64,000 bases of DNA, from the NCBI GenBank assembly GCA_022711755.1, contig JAKLEA010000005.1, forward strand, positions 124,001 to 188,000, written 5' to 3'. The position numbers and the translations under genes were made by a program. A model generated the notes under the pieces. That model was not told where the DNA came from. It did not search any database and worked only from the letters and a program-made list of their open reading frames with translations. The stretch's first letter is position 1; each line of letters begins with the position of its first letter. Source of the stretch: Planctomycetota bacterium (lineage in GTDB: Bacteria > Planctomycetota > Brocadiia > SM23-32 > JAKLEA01). Shown piece after piece: positions 7,147 to 15,830 of the stretch.

Positions 7147-10100
7147 TTATGCGCTCAGTTCAAGGTTCAGGGCGAGCAGGCGCTCCAGAATTTCCTCGTC
7201 GCTCATGCCGACGGGCCAGCCGTAGGCGGCGCAGACGGCCTCGTCAAGCCGGGCGTGGAGGATGTCCAGCCACTGCGGGCGGGCGTTATACAGGTTCGTG
7301 AGGGTGCGTTCGGCAAGCCTCGCCTCGCAATCGGCATCCTTCGGGACAGTGCGCGGATAGCGGACGGTTCCGATGCCGTTTGAGTCGGGATTGACAACGT
7401 ATCGCGCCCAGGGGCCGGAGACCGAACCGGGGAATTCGAGGACCTCTTCGCGGGTCCACTCCGGCGGGTTGAGCCAGCGGTTGCGCTTCGCGTCAAGCTC
7501 CTTCGCTACGACGGCAATAGCCTCCTGTTGTTCGGGCGTCGGCTTCGGAAGGGGGAAGGTCTCGAAACAGGTCGTCGGGGTGTAACGGAAGCCGCTTTCG
7601 CGTTCGCGCAGTTGCGTTCCCTGCGCCCGCGCCCAAACCTCGTGAAGGCGGGAATGCAGAAGGCCGAAGAAATAGTCGTCGGAGCGGGCGACAACAATAA
7701 GTTGATGGTCAGGCGAGACAGGAGCGCTCAGCCAAAGGAACAAGCGATGTTTTGAAACCGTAGGTGTTGCAACAAACCGATCCAAAGGCGCAAGCGCCTT
7801 CCGCATCCCATGTCTCGGCGCATAGAGTTGCCACCATTCCCCCCGGTACCAATCGCGGGGTTTCTTCTCCCGGAACGGCTTTGCGTTATCCTGCGCGTGC
7901 TTGAATGGAAGTTCGTAAAGGCAGGCCTGCGCCTCCGTCATTCCAAAGAAGTCAATGATCCACATATTGCGGGAACGAGATGCGACGTCCTTCGCGTTCA
8001 TCCACGGCGTGAGCACGTCGGAATTCGGCCTGCCGTGGGCATTGGGCGATTCGAGCCATTTCCGCGCCGTCGCGTCTGTTACGTCGAACGGCCCCTGCTT
8101 GGTGGTTCCCATGAAACCGAGCTTTCCGTTCCAGCGGATCCGCTTCGCCGTCCCGACGTCGGTCCCGGATGAAAGATTGGCGTTGATCTGAGCGACAGAG
8201 TTGCCGTCAAGCGTTCTGGACTTCTCGAAACCGCCGTCGAAGGCGATCAGCGACACATGAACGTTCGCGCCGTCAAGAATCCATTCCCTGTCGCTGACGG
8301 CGAGGTATATGTCCCCGTCGCTCTTGATGTTCTCAAGAACCGCCCGGTTGGCCCCGCCGCGAATTCCCTGAGTGGCCAGCAGGCCGACTCGCTTGCAGCG
8401 TCCGGATGCGATGTGGCTTCTGCCCTGCTCGAACCAATAGCAGCAGAGATCAACCTCGCTTGGCAGTTTGTCCGCGTAGAGCGCGTGGAGCTTGTTCACG
8501 TAATCGTCGCCAAGTTCGCGCCGCAGGAACTTCCCGCCCAGGAACGGCGGGTTTCCGATGACGCAATCCACTACGGGCCATTGGGGTTCCTTCGGATTCT
8601 CCGGATCGCTCAGGTCAAGGATGGCATCCATGCAGCGGAAGTTATCCATCTTGCTCAGGACGGGGTTGTCCGGCCAGGCGAAGCCGTTGGCGGCCTGCCA
8701 CTGGAGGTATCCGATCCAGATCGTGACCTGCGATAGCCAGTAGGCGTAAGGGCTTACCTCGATGCCGTAAAGCTGGCGGGGCGTCACCTGCGGCCATAAC
8801 GATCCGTTGAGCGAATTCTTCTCGGCGTATTGGATGATCTCCTTCTCGAAGTCCAGAAGCTTCTGGAGGGCGACGTAGAGGAAGTTGCCGGAGCCGCAGG
8901 CGGGATCGAGAATTTTCATGCCGGCGACGCGGACCATGAAGTCGTGCAGCATCGTCGCGCATTCGCCCTTGGCCTTGGCCAGGGCGCCGGCGGTCATTTT
9001 TTTCGGCTTGCGCGGGGCCTTGCCGGATGTTTCGCCGTCGTCAAGGTGCGTTCTCGCTTCGCTCGGACGCACACTACATTCTTCCCCCGCGATTTCTTCC
9101 TGGTTGAGGTGCGTTCTCGCTTCGCTCGGACGCACCCTACATTCTTCCCCCGCGATTTCTTCCTGGTTGAGGTGCGTTCTCGCTTCGCTCGGACGCACCC
9201 TACATTTTTGGCCGGTGGTCAGAAGGTTGTTCATCACGCCGCGAAGCGCGTCCCATTCGCGTCTGAGGGGCTGCATGACGACGGGTTCAACGAGGGTTTC
9301 GATGTCGGCGCGTCCGGTGAAGTGAGCGCCAAGTTGGGAGCGCTTGGCCGGGTCCATCCCGCGCTCAAACAGCGTCCCGAAAATCGAGGGGTCAATAACG
9401 CTCCAGTCAAGCACGGCGGCCTTATAAATACAGTTCAGCTCGTCAGGCTCAAGGGGGATGACCTCGGCGTCGCTGAACAGGTTCCCGTTGAAATAGCGGA
9501 TTGCGTCAAGTCCGAAATAATCGCCTTGAGCCATGGCTTCAAAGAGGCGGGAAGTTAGCTTCACGAAAATGTCAGGATTCAGTTTGGCCTTGAAGAGCAG
9601 TTCGGTAAAGAGGGCTTCCGGCAGGAGGCCCATGTCCTCGGCGAAGAGGCAGAAGACGACGCGGTCCAGGAAGCGGGCGACCTGGAAGGGGTCCAGCCCG
9701 CGATCGCGCAGGCGGATGGCAAGTTCCGCCACGCGGCGGGCGGCCTCATCCGTGATCTCCGGGATGGTCATGCTGGGCTTGAGCATTTCCGGCTTGGTAA
9801 AGACCCAGCGGAGTATTTCCAGGCTGCGGGGGCGTCCGACGGCGTCCAGCGCGATCTCGTGTTTCTCGGTCGGGGTGTTGGTGAAGTTGGTGCGGATGAC
9901 GATATTGTCAATATCGCATACGATGAGGAGCGGAGGGTTTTCGAGGGATTCGCGGTATTTCAGGAGTTGGCGATAAGCGTGGTCGAGGTTGGCGTGTTTG
10001 CCCTTGTATTCCCAGCCGAAGAATCCCTTTTTCCATACGTCGGCCCAGCCCTGCCCGCCGCCGGACATTTCCGCGCCCTTTTCAAACGTGAAGGTTTCCC

Positions 10101-10230
10101 CCTGCGGGTCGGCTTCGGCGGGGGTTGGGTGTTCGATCAGACGGCAGAGGTCAATGAAATGCTCCTGGGCTGAGGAGCGCTCCTTCAACTCCGAGTCGGA
10201 CCATTTCTGTATGAATTGCCTTGCGTCCAT
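7147..10230 (-). CDS. MmeI-like type IIG/IIL restriction-modification enzyme
   Basis: A single polypeptide of about 1027 residues that should both cut and methylate DNA. The N-terminal nuclease has D64-x9-E74-x-K76 in GWADVWKKGFFGWEYKGKH, the same spacing as the MmeI active site. A helical region follows (FLDRVVFCLFAEDMGLLP). The adenine methyltransferase core has motif I DPACGSGNFLYVAL near 440 and motif IV NPPF near 560. A C-terminal target-recognition and spacer region completes it. I prefer the ATG at 10228-10230 (MDARQFIQKW); an upstream TTG at 10248 is possible, and neither has a strong ribosome site. Residues about 344-406, between nuclease and methylase parts, are three 21-residue tandem repeats (VRPSEARTH ...) encoded by an inserted palindromic element. 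The gene is bracketed by 76-bp direct repeats and has no separate methylase or specificity partner. Confidence 0.88.
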   Translation of the reverse strand: MDARQFIQKWSDSELKERSSAQEHFIDLCRLIEHPTPAEADPQGETFTFEKGAEMSGGGQGWADVWKKGFFGWEYKGKHANLDHAYRQLLKYRESLENPPLLIVCDIDNIVIRTNFTNTPTEKHEIALDAVGRPRSLEILRWVFTKPEMLKPSMTIPEITDEAARRVAELAIRLRDRGLDPFQVARFLDRVVFCLFAEDMGLLPEALFTELLFKAKLNPDIFVKLTSRLFEAMAQGDYFGLDAIRYFNGNLFSDAEVIPLEPDELNCIYKAAVLDWSVIDPSIFGTLFERGMDPAKRSQLGAHFTGRADIETLVEPVVMQPLRREWDALRGVMNNLLTTGQKCRVRPSEARTHLNQEEIAGEECRVRPSEARTHLNQEEIAGEECSVRPSEARTHLDDGETSGKAPRKPKKMTAGALAKAKGECATMLHDFMVRVAGMKILDPACGSGNFLYVALQKLLDFEKEIIQYAEKNSLNGSLWPQVTPRQLYGIEVSPYAYWLSQVTIWIGYLQWQAANGFAWPDNPVLSKMDNFRCMDAILDLSDPENPKEPQWPVVDCVIGNPPFLGGKFLRRELGDDYVNKLHALYADKLPSEVDLCCYWFEQGRSHIASGRCKRVGLLATQGIRGGANRAVLENIKSDGDIYLAVSDREWILDGANVHVSLIAFDGGFEKSRTLDGNSVAQINANLSSGTDVGTAKRIRWNGKLGFMGTTKQGPFDVTDATARKWLESPNAHGRPNSDVLTPWMNAKDVASRSRNMWIIDFFGMTEAQACLYELPFKHAQDNAKPFREKKPRDWYRGEWWQLYAPRHGMRKALAPLDRFVATPTVSKHRLFLWLSAPVSPDHQLIVVARSDDYFFGLLHSRLHEVWARAQGTQLRERESGFRYTPTTCFETFPLPKPTPEQQEAIAVVAKELDAKRNRWLNPPEWTREEVLEFPGSVSGPWARYVVNPDSNGIGTVRYPRTVPKDADCEARLAERTLTNLYNARPQWLDILHARLDEAVCAAYGWPVGMSDEEILERLLALNLELSA
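9044..9206 (-). repeat. Three 63-bp tandem repeats carrying palindromes, in frame inside the RM gene
   Basis: The palindrome with arms GTGCGTTC and GGACGCAC occurs at 9046-9072, 9109-9135 and 9172-9198, exactly 63 bp (21 codons) apart; the last unit is partial. On the coding strand each reads through as VRPSEARTH, followed by LNQEEIAGEEC in the complete units. The reverse complement of the 27-bp core matches the core of the flanking repeats at 7068 and 10255 at 23 of 27 positions, all differences being transitions. Confidence 0.92.
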
Positions 10231-10254
10231 TGTCTCAATGCGCAGCAATGTCGG

Positions 10255-10330
10255 GTGCGTTCGAACGAAGTGAGAACGCGCCGGTAGATGTAGCGAAACC
10301 GAAAGACCGAAGGGCTAAGGTTTTTCGCGC
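10255..10330 (+). repeat. 76-bp direct repeat, right copy
   Basis: Partner of 7068-7143 with four mismatches. It lies 24 bp upstream of the preferred ATG of the RM gene, so any promoter of that gene must overlap or cross it. About 50 bp further right, 10381-10393 holds CCCACCCTACATT. Its reverse complement (TGTAGGGTGGG) resembles the edge of the internal repeats (TGTAGGGTGCG) and a motif at 41957. Confidence 0.9.
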
Positions 10331-10411
10331 GCGGAATCGGGCGAAACCCCATTTCCCGCGTGTGCAAGACATGCGTCCTGCCCACCCTACATTTACATCC
10401 TTGTCAACATC

Positions 10412-11539
10412 TTACACCCATCCCGTCATTTCCGCCAGCAGCCGGGAATAGCGGATGAAGTCCGGCCAGGAGATGTCCGGCGGGACGCCGTGGTCGCAGC
10501 TCGGGATGAAGCCTCCGTCCTTCAGGAGCGGCGGGACGACGCGCTTGAGTTCGTCCTCGATGACCTTTCCGCCCCTGGCGATGGCCCGCTTGTCAATCCC
10601 GCCGCGGTAGGCCATCCTGCGCCCGAACATCCGGCGAAATTCAACGATATCGTTCTCGGCGGCCACCTCGATGGGATCGCAGACGTTGATGCCGGACTCA
10701 ATCCAGATTGGGATCAACTCGCCGATGAAGCCGTCCGAATCCATGTCAATGACCGGGCAGCCGCTGTCCCGGATTTCCTTGACCCAGCGGCGATAGGCGG
10801 GAGCCAGGAATTCGCGCGTCATGGCCGGGGAGATCATGCTGTGGACCTTGTATGCCATGTCCTCCGAGAGGCCGACGCAGTCCAGTTGCGCGTTTTGCAG
10901 CAGCGGTTTCATGGTCTCGGAGACGAAGTCCGTCCAAAAGGCGACCATCTCATGCACGAAGTCGGGATCGTCAATCATCATCATGCAGAGGCCTTCGAAG
11001 CCGCACCACTCGCGCAGTTGCCAGAAGGGACCGTTGAAGTGGATGCCGACGGTGTTGTCGCGGTACTTGATCTTCGCGCAGCGTTCGATCAGGTCGGCGG
11101 GGCGGCGTTCGGGGGTGTTGGGATCGAAGCGCCACTTCATCTCCTCCCAGTCGTCGCGGTTCTCGACGGGGAACTTGTGCCACTTTCGCGTGACGAAGTC
11201 TTTGGCGGCGCGGATGTATGTGTAGTCGAATTCGTCCGAGATTTCCGTGATCGCGCCCATCCAATCCTGGACGATATAGTGCCCGTCCTTGTGCTCGATG
11301 ACCTTTTCCTCGAAGGTCGGGATCATGCGGAAGGAGACGTTGACGCCGACCTGGGGCTGGGTCTTCTCCGGCTCGATGCCGAGGGTTTCAAGGAGGACCT
11401 GGTGCCAGTTGCGGTCTTCGGGCAGTCCCTGAGTCCGCCACTTGCGAACGGTTGATTCGCGGGGTCCGCCGGGCTGGAAGGGGACTTTATCCGGGTTGCC
11501 GAAGGTCAGGGTTTCGATGAAACGCTGTCTGGGGTTCAT
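10412..11539 (-). CDS. UROD-superfamily protein (paralogue 2)
   Basis: A 375-residue UROD-like TIM barrel opening with MNPRQRFIETLTFGNPDKVPF, the typical start of the non-HemE branch. The distal active-site segment reads GCPVIDMDSDGFIGELIPIWIESGINVCDPIEV, so the usual His of the H-x-D-G motif is replaced by Asp-Met-Asp-Ser-Asp-Gly. Near the C-terminus is SCDHGVPPDISW, a motif shared in form with paralogue 4. GGAAGGA lies about 7 nt before the ATG. It is the last gene of an apparent three-gene operon, 27 bp after the phosphatase gene. The family includes decarboxylases and methyl transferases; substrate unknown. Confidence 0.78.
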   Translation of the reverse strand: MNPRQRFIETLTFGNPDKVPFQPGGPRESTVRKWRTQGLPEDRNWHQVLLETLGIEPEKTQPQVGVNVSFRMIPTFEEKVIEHKDGHYIVQDWMGAITEISDEFDYTYIRAAKDFVTRKWHKFPVENRDDWEEMKWRFDPNTPERRPADLIERCAKIKYRDNTVGIHFNGPFWQLREWCGFEGLCMMMIDDPDFVHEMVAFWTDFVSETMKPLLQNAQLDCVGLSEDMAYKVHSMISPAMTREFLAPAYRRWVKEIRDSGCPVIDMDSDGFIGELIPIWIESGINVCDPIEVAAENDIVEFRRMFGRRMAYRGGIDKRAIARGGKVIEDELKRVVPPLLKDGGFIPSCDHGVPPDISWPDFIRYSRLLAEMTGWV

Positions 11540-11566
11540 GGCGTGTCCTTCCGGTTGACGGGACGG

Positions 11567-13300
11567 CTATTTCTGCGAGTCGCGGGTGATTTCCTCTTCC
11601 GTGGCGGATTTCGGCTCGTCGTCGGCGTCGGATGAAGGTGGGGCGTCGGGATTCCGACCGAAGCAGACGAAGGTCATATCATCGCGCAGCGGGGTTCCGG
11701 CGATGAAGGTGTTTAGGTCGTCCAGCAGACCGCGCGAGATGCCGATCGGCCCCGGCTCGCTGATCGCCGTGGTTCGCCGCAGGCGTTCCTGTCCGTACGG
11801 CTCGCTGCGCGCATTCGTCGCATCAAAGACGCCGTCCGTGTAAAGCAGCAGCGAGTCCCCCGGCTGGAGCGTGAGGACTTGCTGCTTGTATGCGGTTTCC
11901 GGCAGGATGCCAAGTGGGATGCCGACGCCGGATTCCAGCTCGGAAACCTCTCCGCCGGACCGTTTCAGTATTGCCGGGGGATGCCCGGCGTTGACCATGG
12001 AAAGCTGGCCGGTTCGCGGGTTGATCGCGGCGGCGATGAGCGTGACGAACATCGGCTCCATGCTGGAGCGGGACAGCGAGGCGTTGAGCGCCAGCAGTCC
12101 GTCCGACAGCTTCTGGTTGGTAAGGATGCAGAATCGGGCCTCGCTGGAGAGTTTGGCCATCATAAGCCCGGCGGAGATGCCCTTGCCGCAGACGTCCGCG
12201 ACCAGGACGACCAGCCCGCCGTCCGGCGTGGGGATGAAGTCGAAGAAGTCGCCGCTGATTTCCTGCGGGGGGTTGTAGTGTGTGACAAATGTGTATCCGG
12301 GCAGGTTTGGCAGGTCGCGGGGGAGGAATTGCTCCTGGACGAGGGTCGCGATCTCCAGGTCGCGCTTGATGATCTGCATGCGGAGAGCTTGCTCGTGAAC
12401 GCGGGCATTCTGGATGGCGATTGTAGCCTCCGGGACGAGGCTTGCGATCAGGCGCAGGTCTTCGCGGGTGTAGGAGCGTTCGGCGTCCCACGTTTCCATG
12501 TATATCAGACCGAGCAACTGGTCGTGGTGCAGCAGCGGGACCGCCATGACGCAGCACATCTCGCGGGGAGACTGGCCGGGATTGCCACTCAAGGGGTGAG
12601 GTTTCAGGTTGTGCGTCAGCGCTGCCATACGCTGATTGAGAACTTTCTGGTAGACGCCGCGGCTGATTGTGACTTCATCCTTGTCATCGGGGTAGCGTTT
12701 CTTGACGCACCTGACTTGAAGACCCTCGGAGTCAACGCCCTGGACCATGATGAGGCCGCGGTCGGTTTGTGGGAATGCCTCGAAGAGTCTGCCCAACATG
12801 GCCGGCAGCAGATCGTCCAGTTGCAGATAGGAGGCGACTGCGTGGCTCATCTCGTAAAGCAGGGCGAGGGGCTTGCTGGCGCGGCTGACTTCCTCGACGC
12901 CGAGCATTTCCATCGCGTTGATGTTTTCGACGAAGGATTGCTGGGTGTCGTATGAGCCGCCGCGTGTGACAGATGCGCCAGCTCCGACTGAAGCGTGGGT
13001 TGTGGAACCGTCGCGCAGATCGTCCTGAAAGAGGAACTTGCATTCGCCTATCTGGATGACGTAGCCGTCCTTAAGCGGACGGGAACGTATCGGCTCGCCC
13101 TGGACGATTGTGCCGTTGTGGCTGCCGAGGTCTTCGATTACGTAGCCGTCCTCGGTCTTTCGAATGCGGGCATGGCGGCGGGATGCGGCCAGATCGCGCA
13201 CGACGATATCCGCGGCGCTGTGGCGGCCCATAACGGCTTCATCGCCCAGGATATAGAGCGTTCCGGAATCGGAGCCGCTTGTGACGACAAGTTGCGCCAT
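11567..13300 (-). CDS. FHA-GAF-PP2C (SpoIIE/RsbU-type) serine phosphatase
   Basis: A 577-residue cytoplasmic signalling protein. Residues about 1-95 are an FHA phosphothreonine-binding domain (MGRHSAADIVV, SRRHARI, LGSHNGT). A GAF domain spans about 150-300, and a SpoIIE-type PP2C phosphatase about 320-560. The latter has GDFFDFIPTPDGG, VADVCGKGISAGLMMAKL, VNAGHPPAIL, LLYTDGVFDATN and DDMTF, which hold the metal-binding Asp residues. The ATG at 13298-13300 starts at MAQLVVTSG, matching the usual FHA start; an in-frame ATG 30 nt upstream is less likely. Such proteins usually dephosphorylate anti-sigma antagonists or counter Ser/Thr kinases. The FHA domain points to a link with a kinase such as the one at 59336. 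It lies between GH42-like and UROD-like genes. Confidence 0.9.
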   Translation of the reverse strand: MAQLVVTSGSDSGTLYILGDEAVMGRHSAADIVVRDLAASRRHARIRKTEDGYVIEDLGSHNGTIVQGEPIRSRPLKDGYVIQIGECKFLFQDDLRDGSTTHASVGAGASVTRGGSYDTQQSFVENINAMEMLGVEEVSRASKPLALLYEMSHAVASYLQLDDLLPAMLGRLFEAFPQTDRGLIMVQGVDSEGLQVRCVKKRYPDDKDEVTISRGVYQKVLNQRMAALTHNLKPHPLSGNPGQSPREMCCVMAVPLLHHDQLLGLIYMETWDAERSYTREDLRLIASLVPEATIAIQNARVHEQALRMQIIKRDLEIATLVQEQFLPRDLPNLPGYTFVTHYNPPQEISGDFFDFIPTPDGGLVVLVADVCGKGISAGLMMAKLSSEARFCILTNQKLSDGLLALNASLSRSSMEPMFVTLIAAAINPRTGQLSMVNAGHPPAILKRSGGEVSELESGVGIPLGILPETAYKQQVLTLQPGDSLLLYTDGVFDATNARSEPYGQERLRRTTAISEPGPIGISRGLLDDLNTFIAGTPLRDDMTFVCFGRNPDAPPSSDADDEPKSATEEEITRDSQK

Positions 13301-13359
13301 GGTTCTCTCTATCAGGGAAGCCGGCGACAATGAGCCGGGATTTCAACGCGGGAGCGGCA

Positions 13360-15348
13360 TTACGCCTGTTCGATGCGCCCCTCCAGGAAGCGCATCGAGC
13401 CTGGCGCCACCTTTGCGCCGCCGGCAGTTTCACCGCCGGCGGGATCGCTGTAATTGCCGGGGGCGTTCAATTCCGCGTCTTCTGTTCCGTGATTGAGCGC
13501 GAACACCCATGGTCCCCGTTCTCCGGAACCGCAGACCACTTCCAGATCGCGTCCCGTCCACCGGACGTCCGGGACAGACATTTCAGAAAGCGCGCCGGCC
13601 AGGAAGTCCGCGTAGAATTTCTGTTCGCAATGCGCTGCCAGATAATAGCAGACGCCCTTGTCCGCGACGTGCCGGGTCAGGGCGGGAGAGCCATCCAGCG
13701 CGCCGCCGCGGAAGACCGCCACGGCGGTTGCGCCCTCGCAGCGGAGGCGTTCGGCCCACGCGCCGCAACGAAAATCCCCATCTGGTCCGGCGGTGAAGGT
13801 TACGCGGCCCGGATATTCGACGGGCGCGGGTCCTGACCGCAGGATTGACACGCCGGCAAGCTCTCTCAATTCCGGTTGCTCAAGGGGTTGCGTCGCCCCG
13901 TTGTATGAATCCCTTGCGCCGTGCAGGAACGTGATCAGCAGCCTTCCCCCGGTTCGGGCGAAGGCGCGGAGGTCCTGCAAGAACGCGTCGCGATGAATGA
14001 TCGCCGCCGGAACCACGGCAAGGCCGTATCCCCCCAGCCCGACGCCCGGCGGAACAATGTCAACATCGCATCCGGCGGACCTTAGCGAGTCATGGATGGC
14101 GCGCGCGTGCGCGGAATAATCGTATCCCGCGCCGATACACGGATGCTCATGCGCCCATTCATTTTCAGAGGAGCGGACCAGCGCCGCCTTGCGCCTGCGC
14201 CCGCCCATGCTCTGCCAGCAGTCGCCGTTGTCGCGGACCTGATCGCTGAATTCGCATAGCGCCTTATGGATGAGTGTCGGAAGGCCGTCCGAGCCGAGGC
14301 AGCCGTCCAGCCCGGCGTTCAGCCCGGCCTGCATCGGCCGCCAGCGATTGAGGATTATCCCGTCAACGCCGTGGGCGACCGCCTGAAGAAGTTGCAACTT
14401 GAGCCGCTCCGGATCCGGCAGCGCTGAGAAGCCATCCCTCCATTCGCATCCCGAGCGCATTCCGGTGAGCCAGAAGTTGCCCCTGCCGGCGGACCTTGCG
14501 GTCGCTATTGCAAGGCTCAGACGCCGCCAGTCCTCCTCGGCGCGGGGCGGCGTCATCGCTGCTACTGCGTCCATGCCCTCGCCGAGGCGGGCAACGTCAA
14601 TATGGGGACACTCCGTGTCCGCTTCAACAATCATTCTGGAGCGCGGATGCCATTGCCGGAGCGTTGCTGTCTGCTCCTGAACGAACGCCTCCCAGGAGGC
14701 GGAACAGAACCGGCTGTAATCAAGATGCAGCGCCGGAAGGTGGGAACCCGACGTGTCCCTCGGGCCGGGGATCTGAAGCCATTCCTCGAAGCGATACCCA
14801 AAGGCCAGGCCGCCCCAGATCTGATTGAGGCGTCCGATGCTTCCGTATCTCGCTCTGAGCCATTCCCGGAAGGCCTGGACGCAACTGTCACAGTGGCATC
14901 GCCCGGTTCCGAAACCGCCGATCTCCGCGTCAATCTGCCACGCGGCGATGCCCGAACAGCGCCGGAACTCGACCGCCATCTGGCGCAGGATGTAGCGAAC
15001 ATATTTGCGATAAGGCTCGTTGTTGACGCACGCGAAGTGAACTCCGCCGACGGATCGCAAAGCGCCGTTGGCGTTCTGGCCCAGCAGGCTGGGATGTCGT
15101 TTGACAAGCCAGATCGGCGGGACGGCGGTGGGAGTGCAGAGGACAGCGTCAATCCCGCGCGAATGGAAATAATTTATCGCCTGCTGAAGCCAGTCGAGTT
15201 GATAGTCTTGTCGCTTCGGCTCAACGACGGACCATGCGAACCGCCCGATGCGGATAAGCCTGATGCCTGCCTGAAGCATCAGGTCGGCGTCCTTTTCCCA
15301 ATAGGACTCGCCCCATAATTCAGGGTAATAGTCAACGCCGAGGATCAT
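13360..15348 (-). CDS. GH42-like (beta-galactosidase family) protein with altered active site
   Basis: A protein of about 662 residues with GH42 order: barrel start MILGVDYYPELWGESYWEKDADLM, TPTAVPPIWL, the acid/base region AWQIDAEIGGFG, a Cys cluster C151-x-C153-x2-C156 with the FREWLRARYG helix, then trimerisation-like and C-terminal beta parts. The acid/base Glu (E142) is kept, but the preceding Asn of the usual N-E pair is Ala. At the expected nucleophile position (FWLTGMRSG, near 292-300, aligned by eye to the usual LMEQ-type strand) Gly296 replaces Glu. It may be inactive or use another residue. There is no signal peptide. The start is uncertain: ATG 15348 fits the family, ATG 15414 adds 22 residues. 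It is first in an operon with the FHA phosphatase and UROD paralogue 2. Confidence 0.8.
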   Translation of the reverse strand: MILGVDYYPELWGESYWEKDADLMLQAGIRLIRIGRFAWSVVEPKRQDYQLDWLQQAINYFHSRGIDAVLCTPTAVPPIWLVKRHPSLLGQNANGALRSVGGVHFACVNNEPYRKYVRYILRQMAVEFRRCSGIAAWQIDAEIGGFGTGRCHCDSCVQAFREWLRARYGSIGRLNQIWGGLAFGYRFEEWLQIPGPRDTSGSHLPALHLDYSRFCSASWEAFVQEQTATLRQWHPRSRMIVEADTECPHIDVARLGEGMDAVAAMTPPRAEEDWRRLSLAIATARSAGRGNFWLTGMRSGCEWRDGFSALPDPERLKLQLLQAVAHGVDGIILNRWRPMQAGLNAGLDGCLGSDGLPTLIHKALCEFSDQVRDNGDCWQSMGGRRRKAALVRSSENEWAHEHPCIGAGYDYSAHARAIHDSLRSAGCDVDIVPPGVGLGGYGLAVVPAAIIHRDAFLQDLRAFARTGGRLLITFLHGARDSYNGATQPLEQPELRELAGVSILRSGPAPVEYPGRVTFTAGPDGDFRCGAWAERLRCEGATAVAVFRGGALDGSPALTRHVADKGVCYYLAAHCEQKFYADFLAGALSEMSVPDVRWTGRDLEVVCGSGERGPWVFALNHGTEDAELNAPGNYSDPAGGETAGGAKVAPGSMRFLEGRIEQA

Positions 15349-15830
15349 TCGGCATGCATTCCAGTCATGAAGGTCCTCACGTCCGCCGAGCGGAACGCGC
15401 GCGGGTGGACTCATGGGGACAGTATCGCGGCTTCGGGAGGGCTTTCAAGGGGTTTCCGCGCGGCGGCATGCGCGGTCCTCGTCCCCTCCGGTCATCCGCG
15501 TAAAAATCCGGCGGGCCGTCCGTGGCTGCCCGTTTCGCAAAGCGTAGCCGCTTCCCCATACGCCGTTGTATCAGTCCAATCGGCGCAGGGCCGCCTTTTG
15601 AATTAATGGTAGATTCGATACCGGGTGAAATCAAGCGAATTAAGCGCGTGTAAGGGCTGGTTGCTATGGCAGGATTGGACGATGCGGTCACATCAGCAGG
15701 TTATCTTCCCGCCGGGAAGAGGTTCCGACCGCGCTTTTGTCTGTTGCGAAACCCGCCGGCCTGTGACAGAATCATTGGCAGACGGATGACATTTTGTTTC
15801 CGAACGGCAATCGGTTCCGGAGATACCGCG
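15349..15830 (+). other. Divergent intergenic region between GH42-like and Tat oxidoreductase genes
   Basis: About 480 bp with no credible gene. The only signal I can point to is a promoter candidate near its right end (15744-15772). The left part may belong to the GH42-like gene if the ATG at 15414 is used. Confidence 0.5.
15744..15772 (+). promoter_or_regulatory. Candidate promoter for the Tat oxidoreductase gene
   Basis: TTGCGA (15744-15749) and CAGAAT (15767-15772) are separated by 17 bp, each four of six to sigma70 consensus. The -10 box continues as CAGAATCAT, close to the TAGAATCA context seen before other genes. Confidence 0.4.

Noticed and set aside
9044..9206. CRISPR-like array
   Set aside because: The units are contiguous 63-bp tandem copies without variable spacers and are translated within the RM gene.
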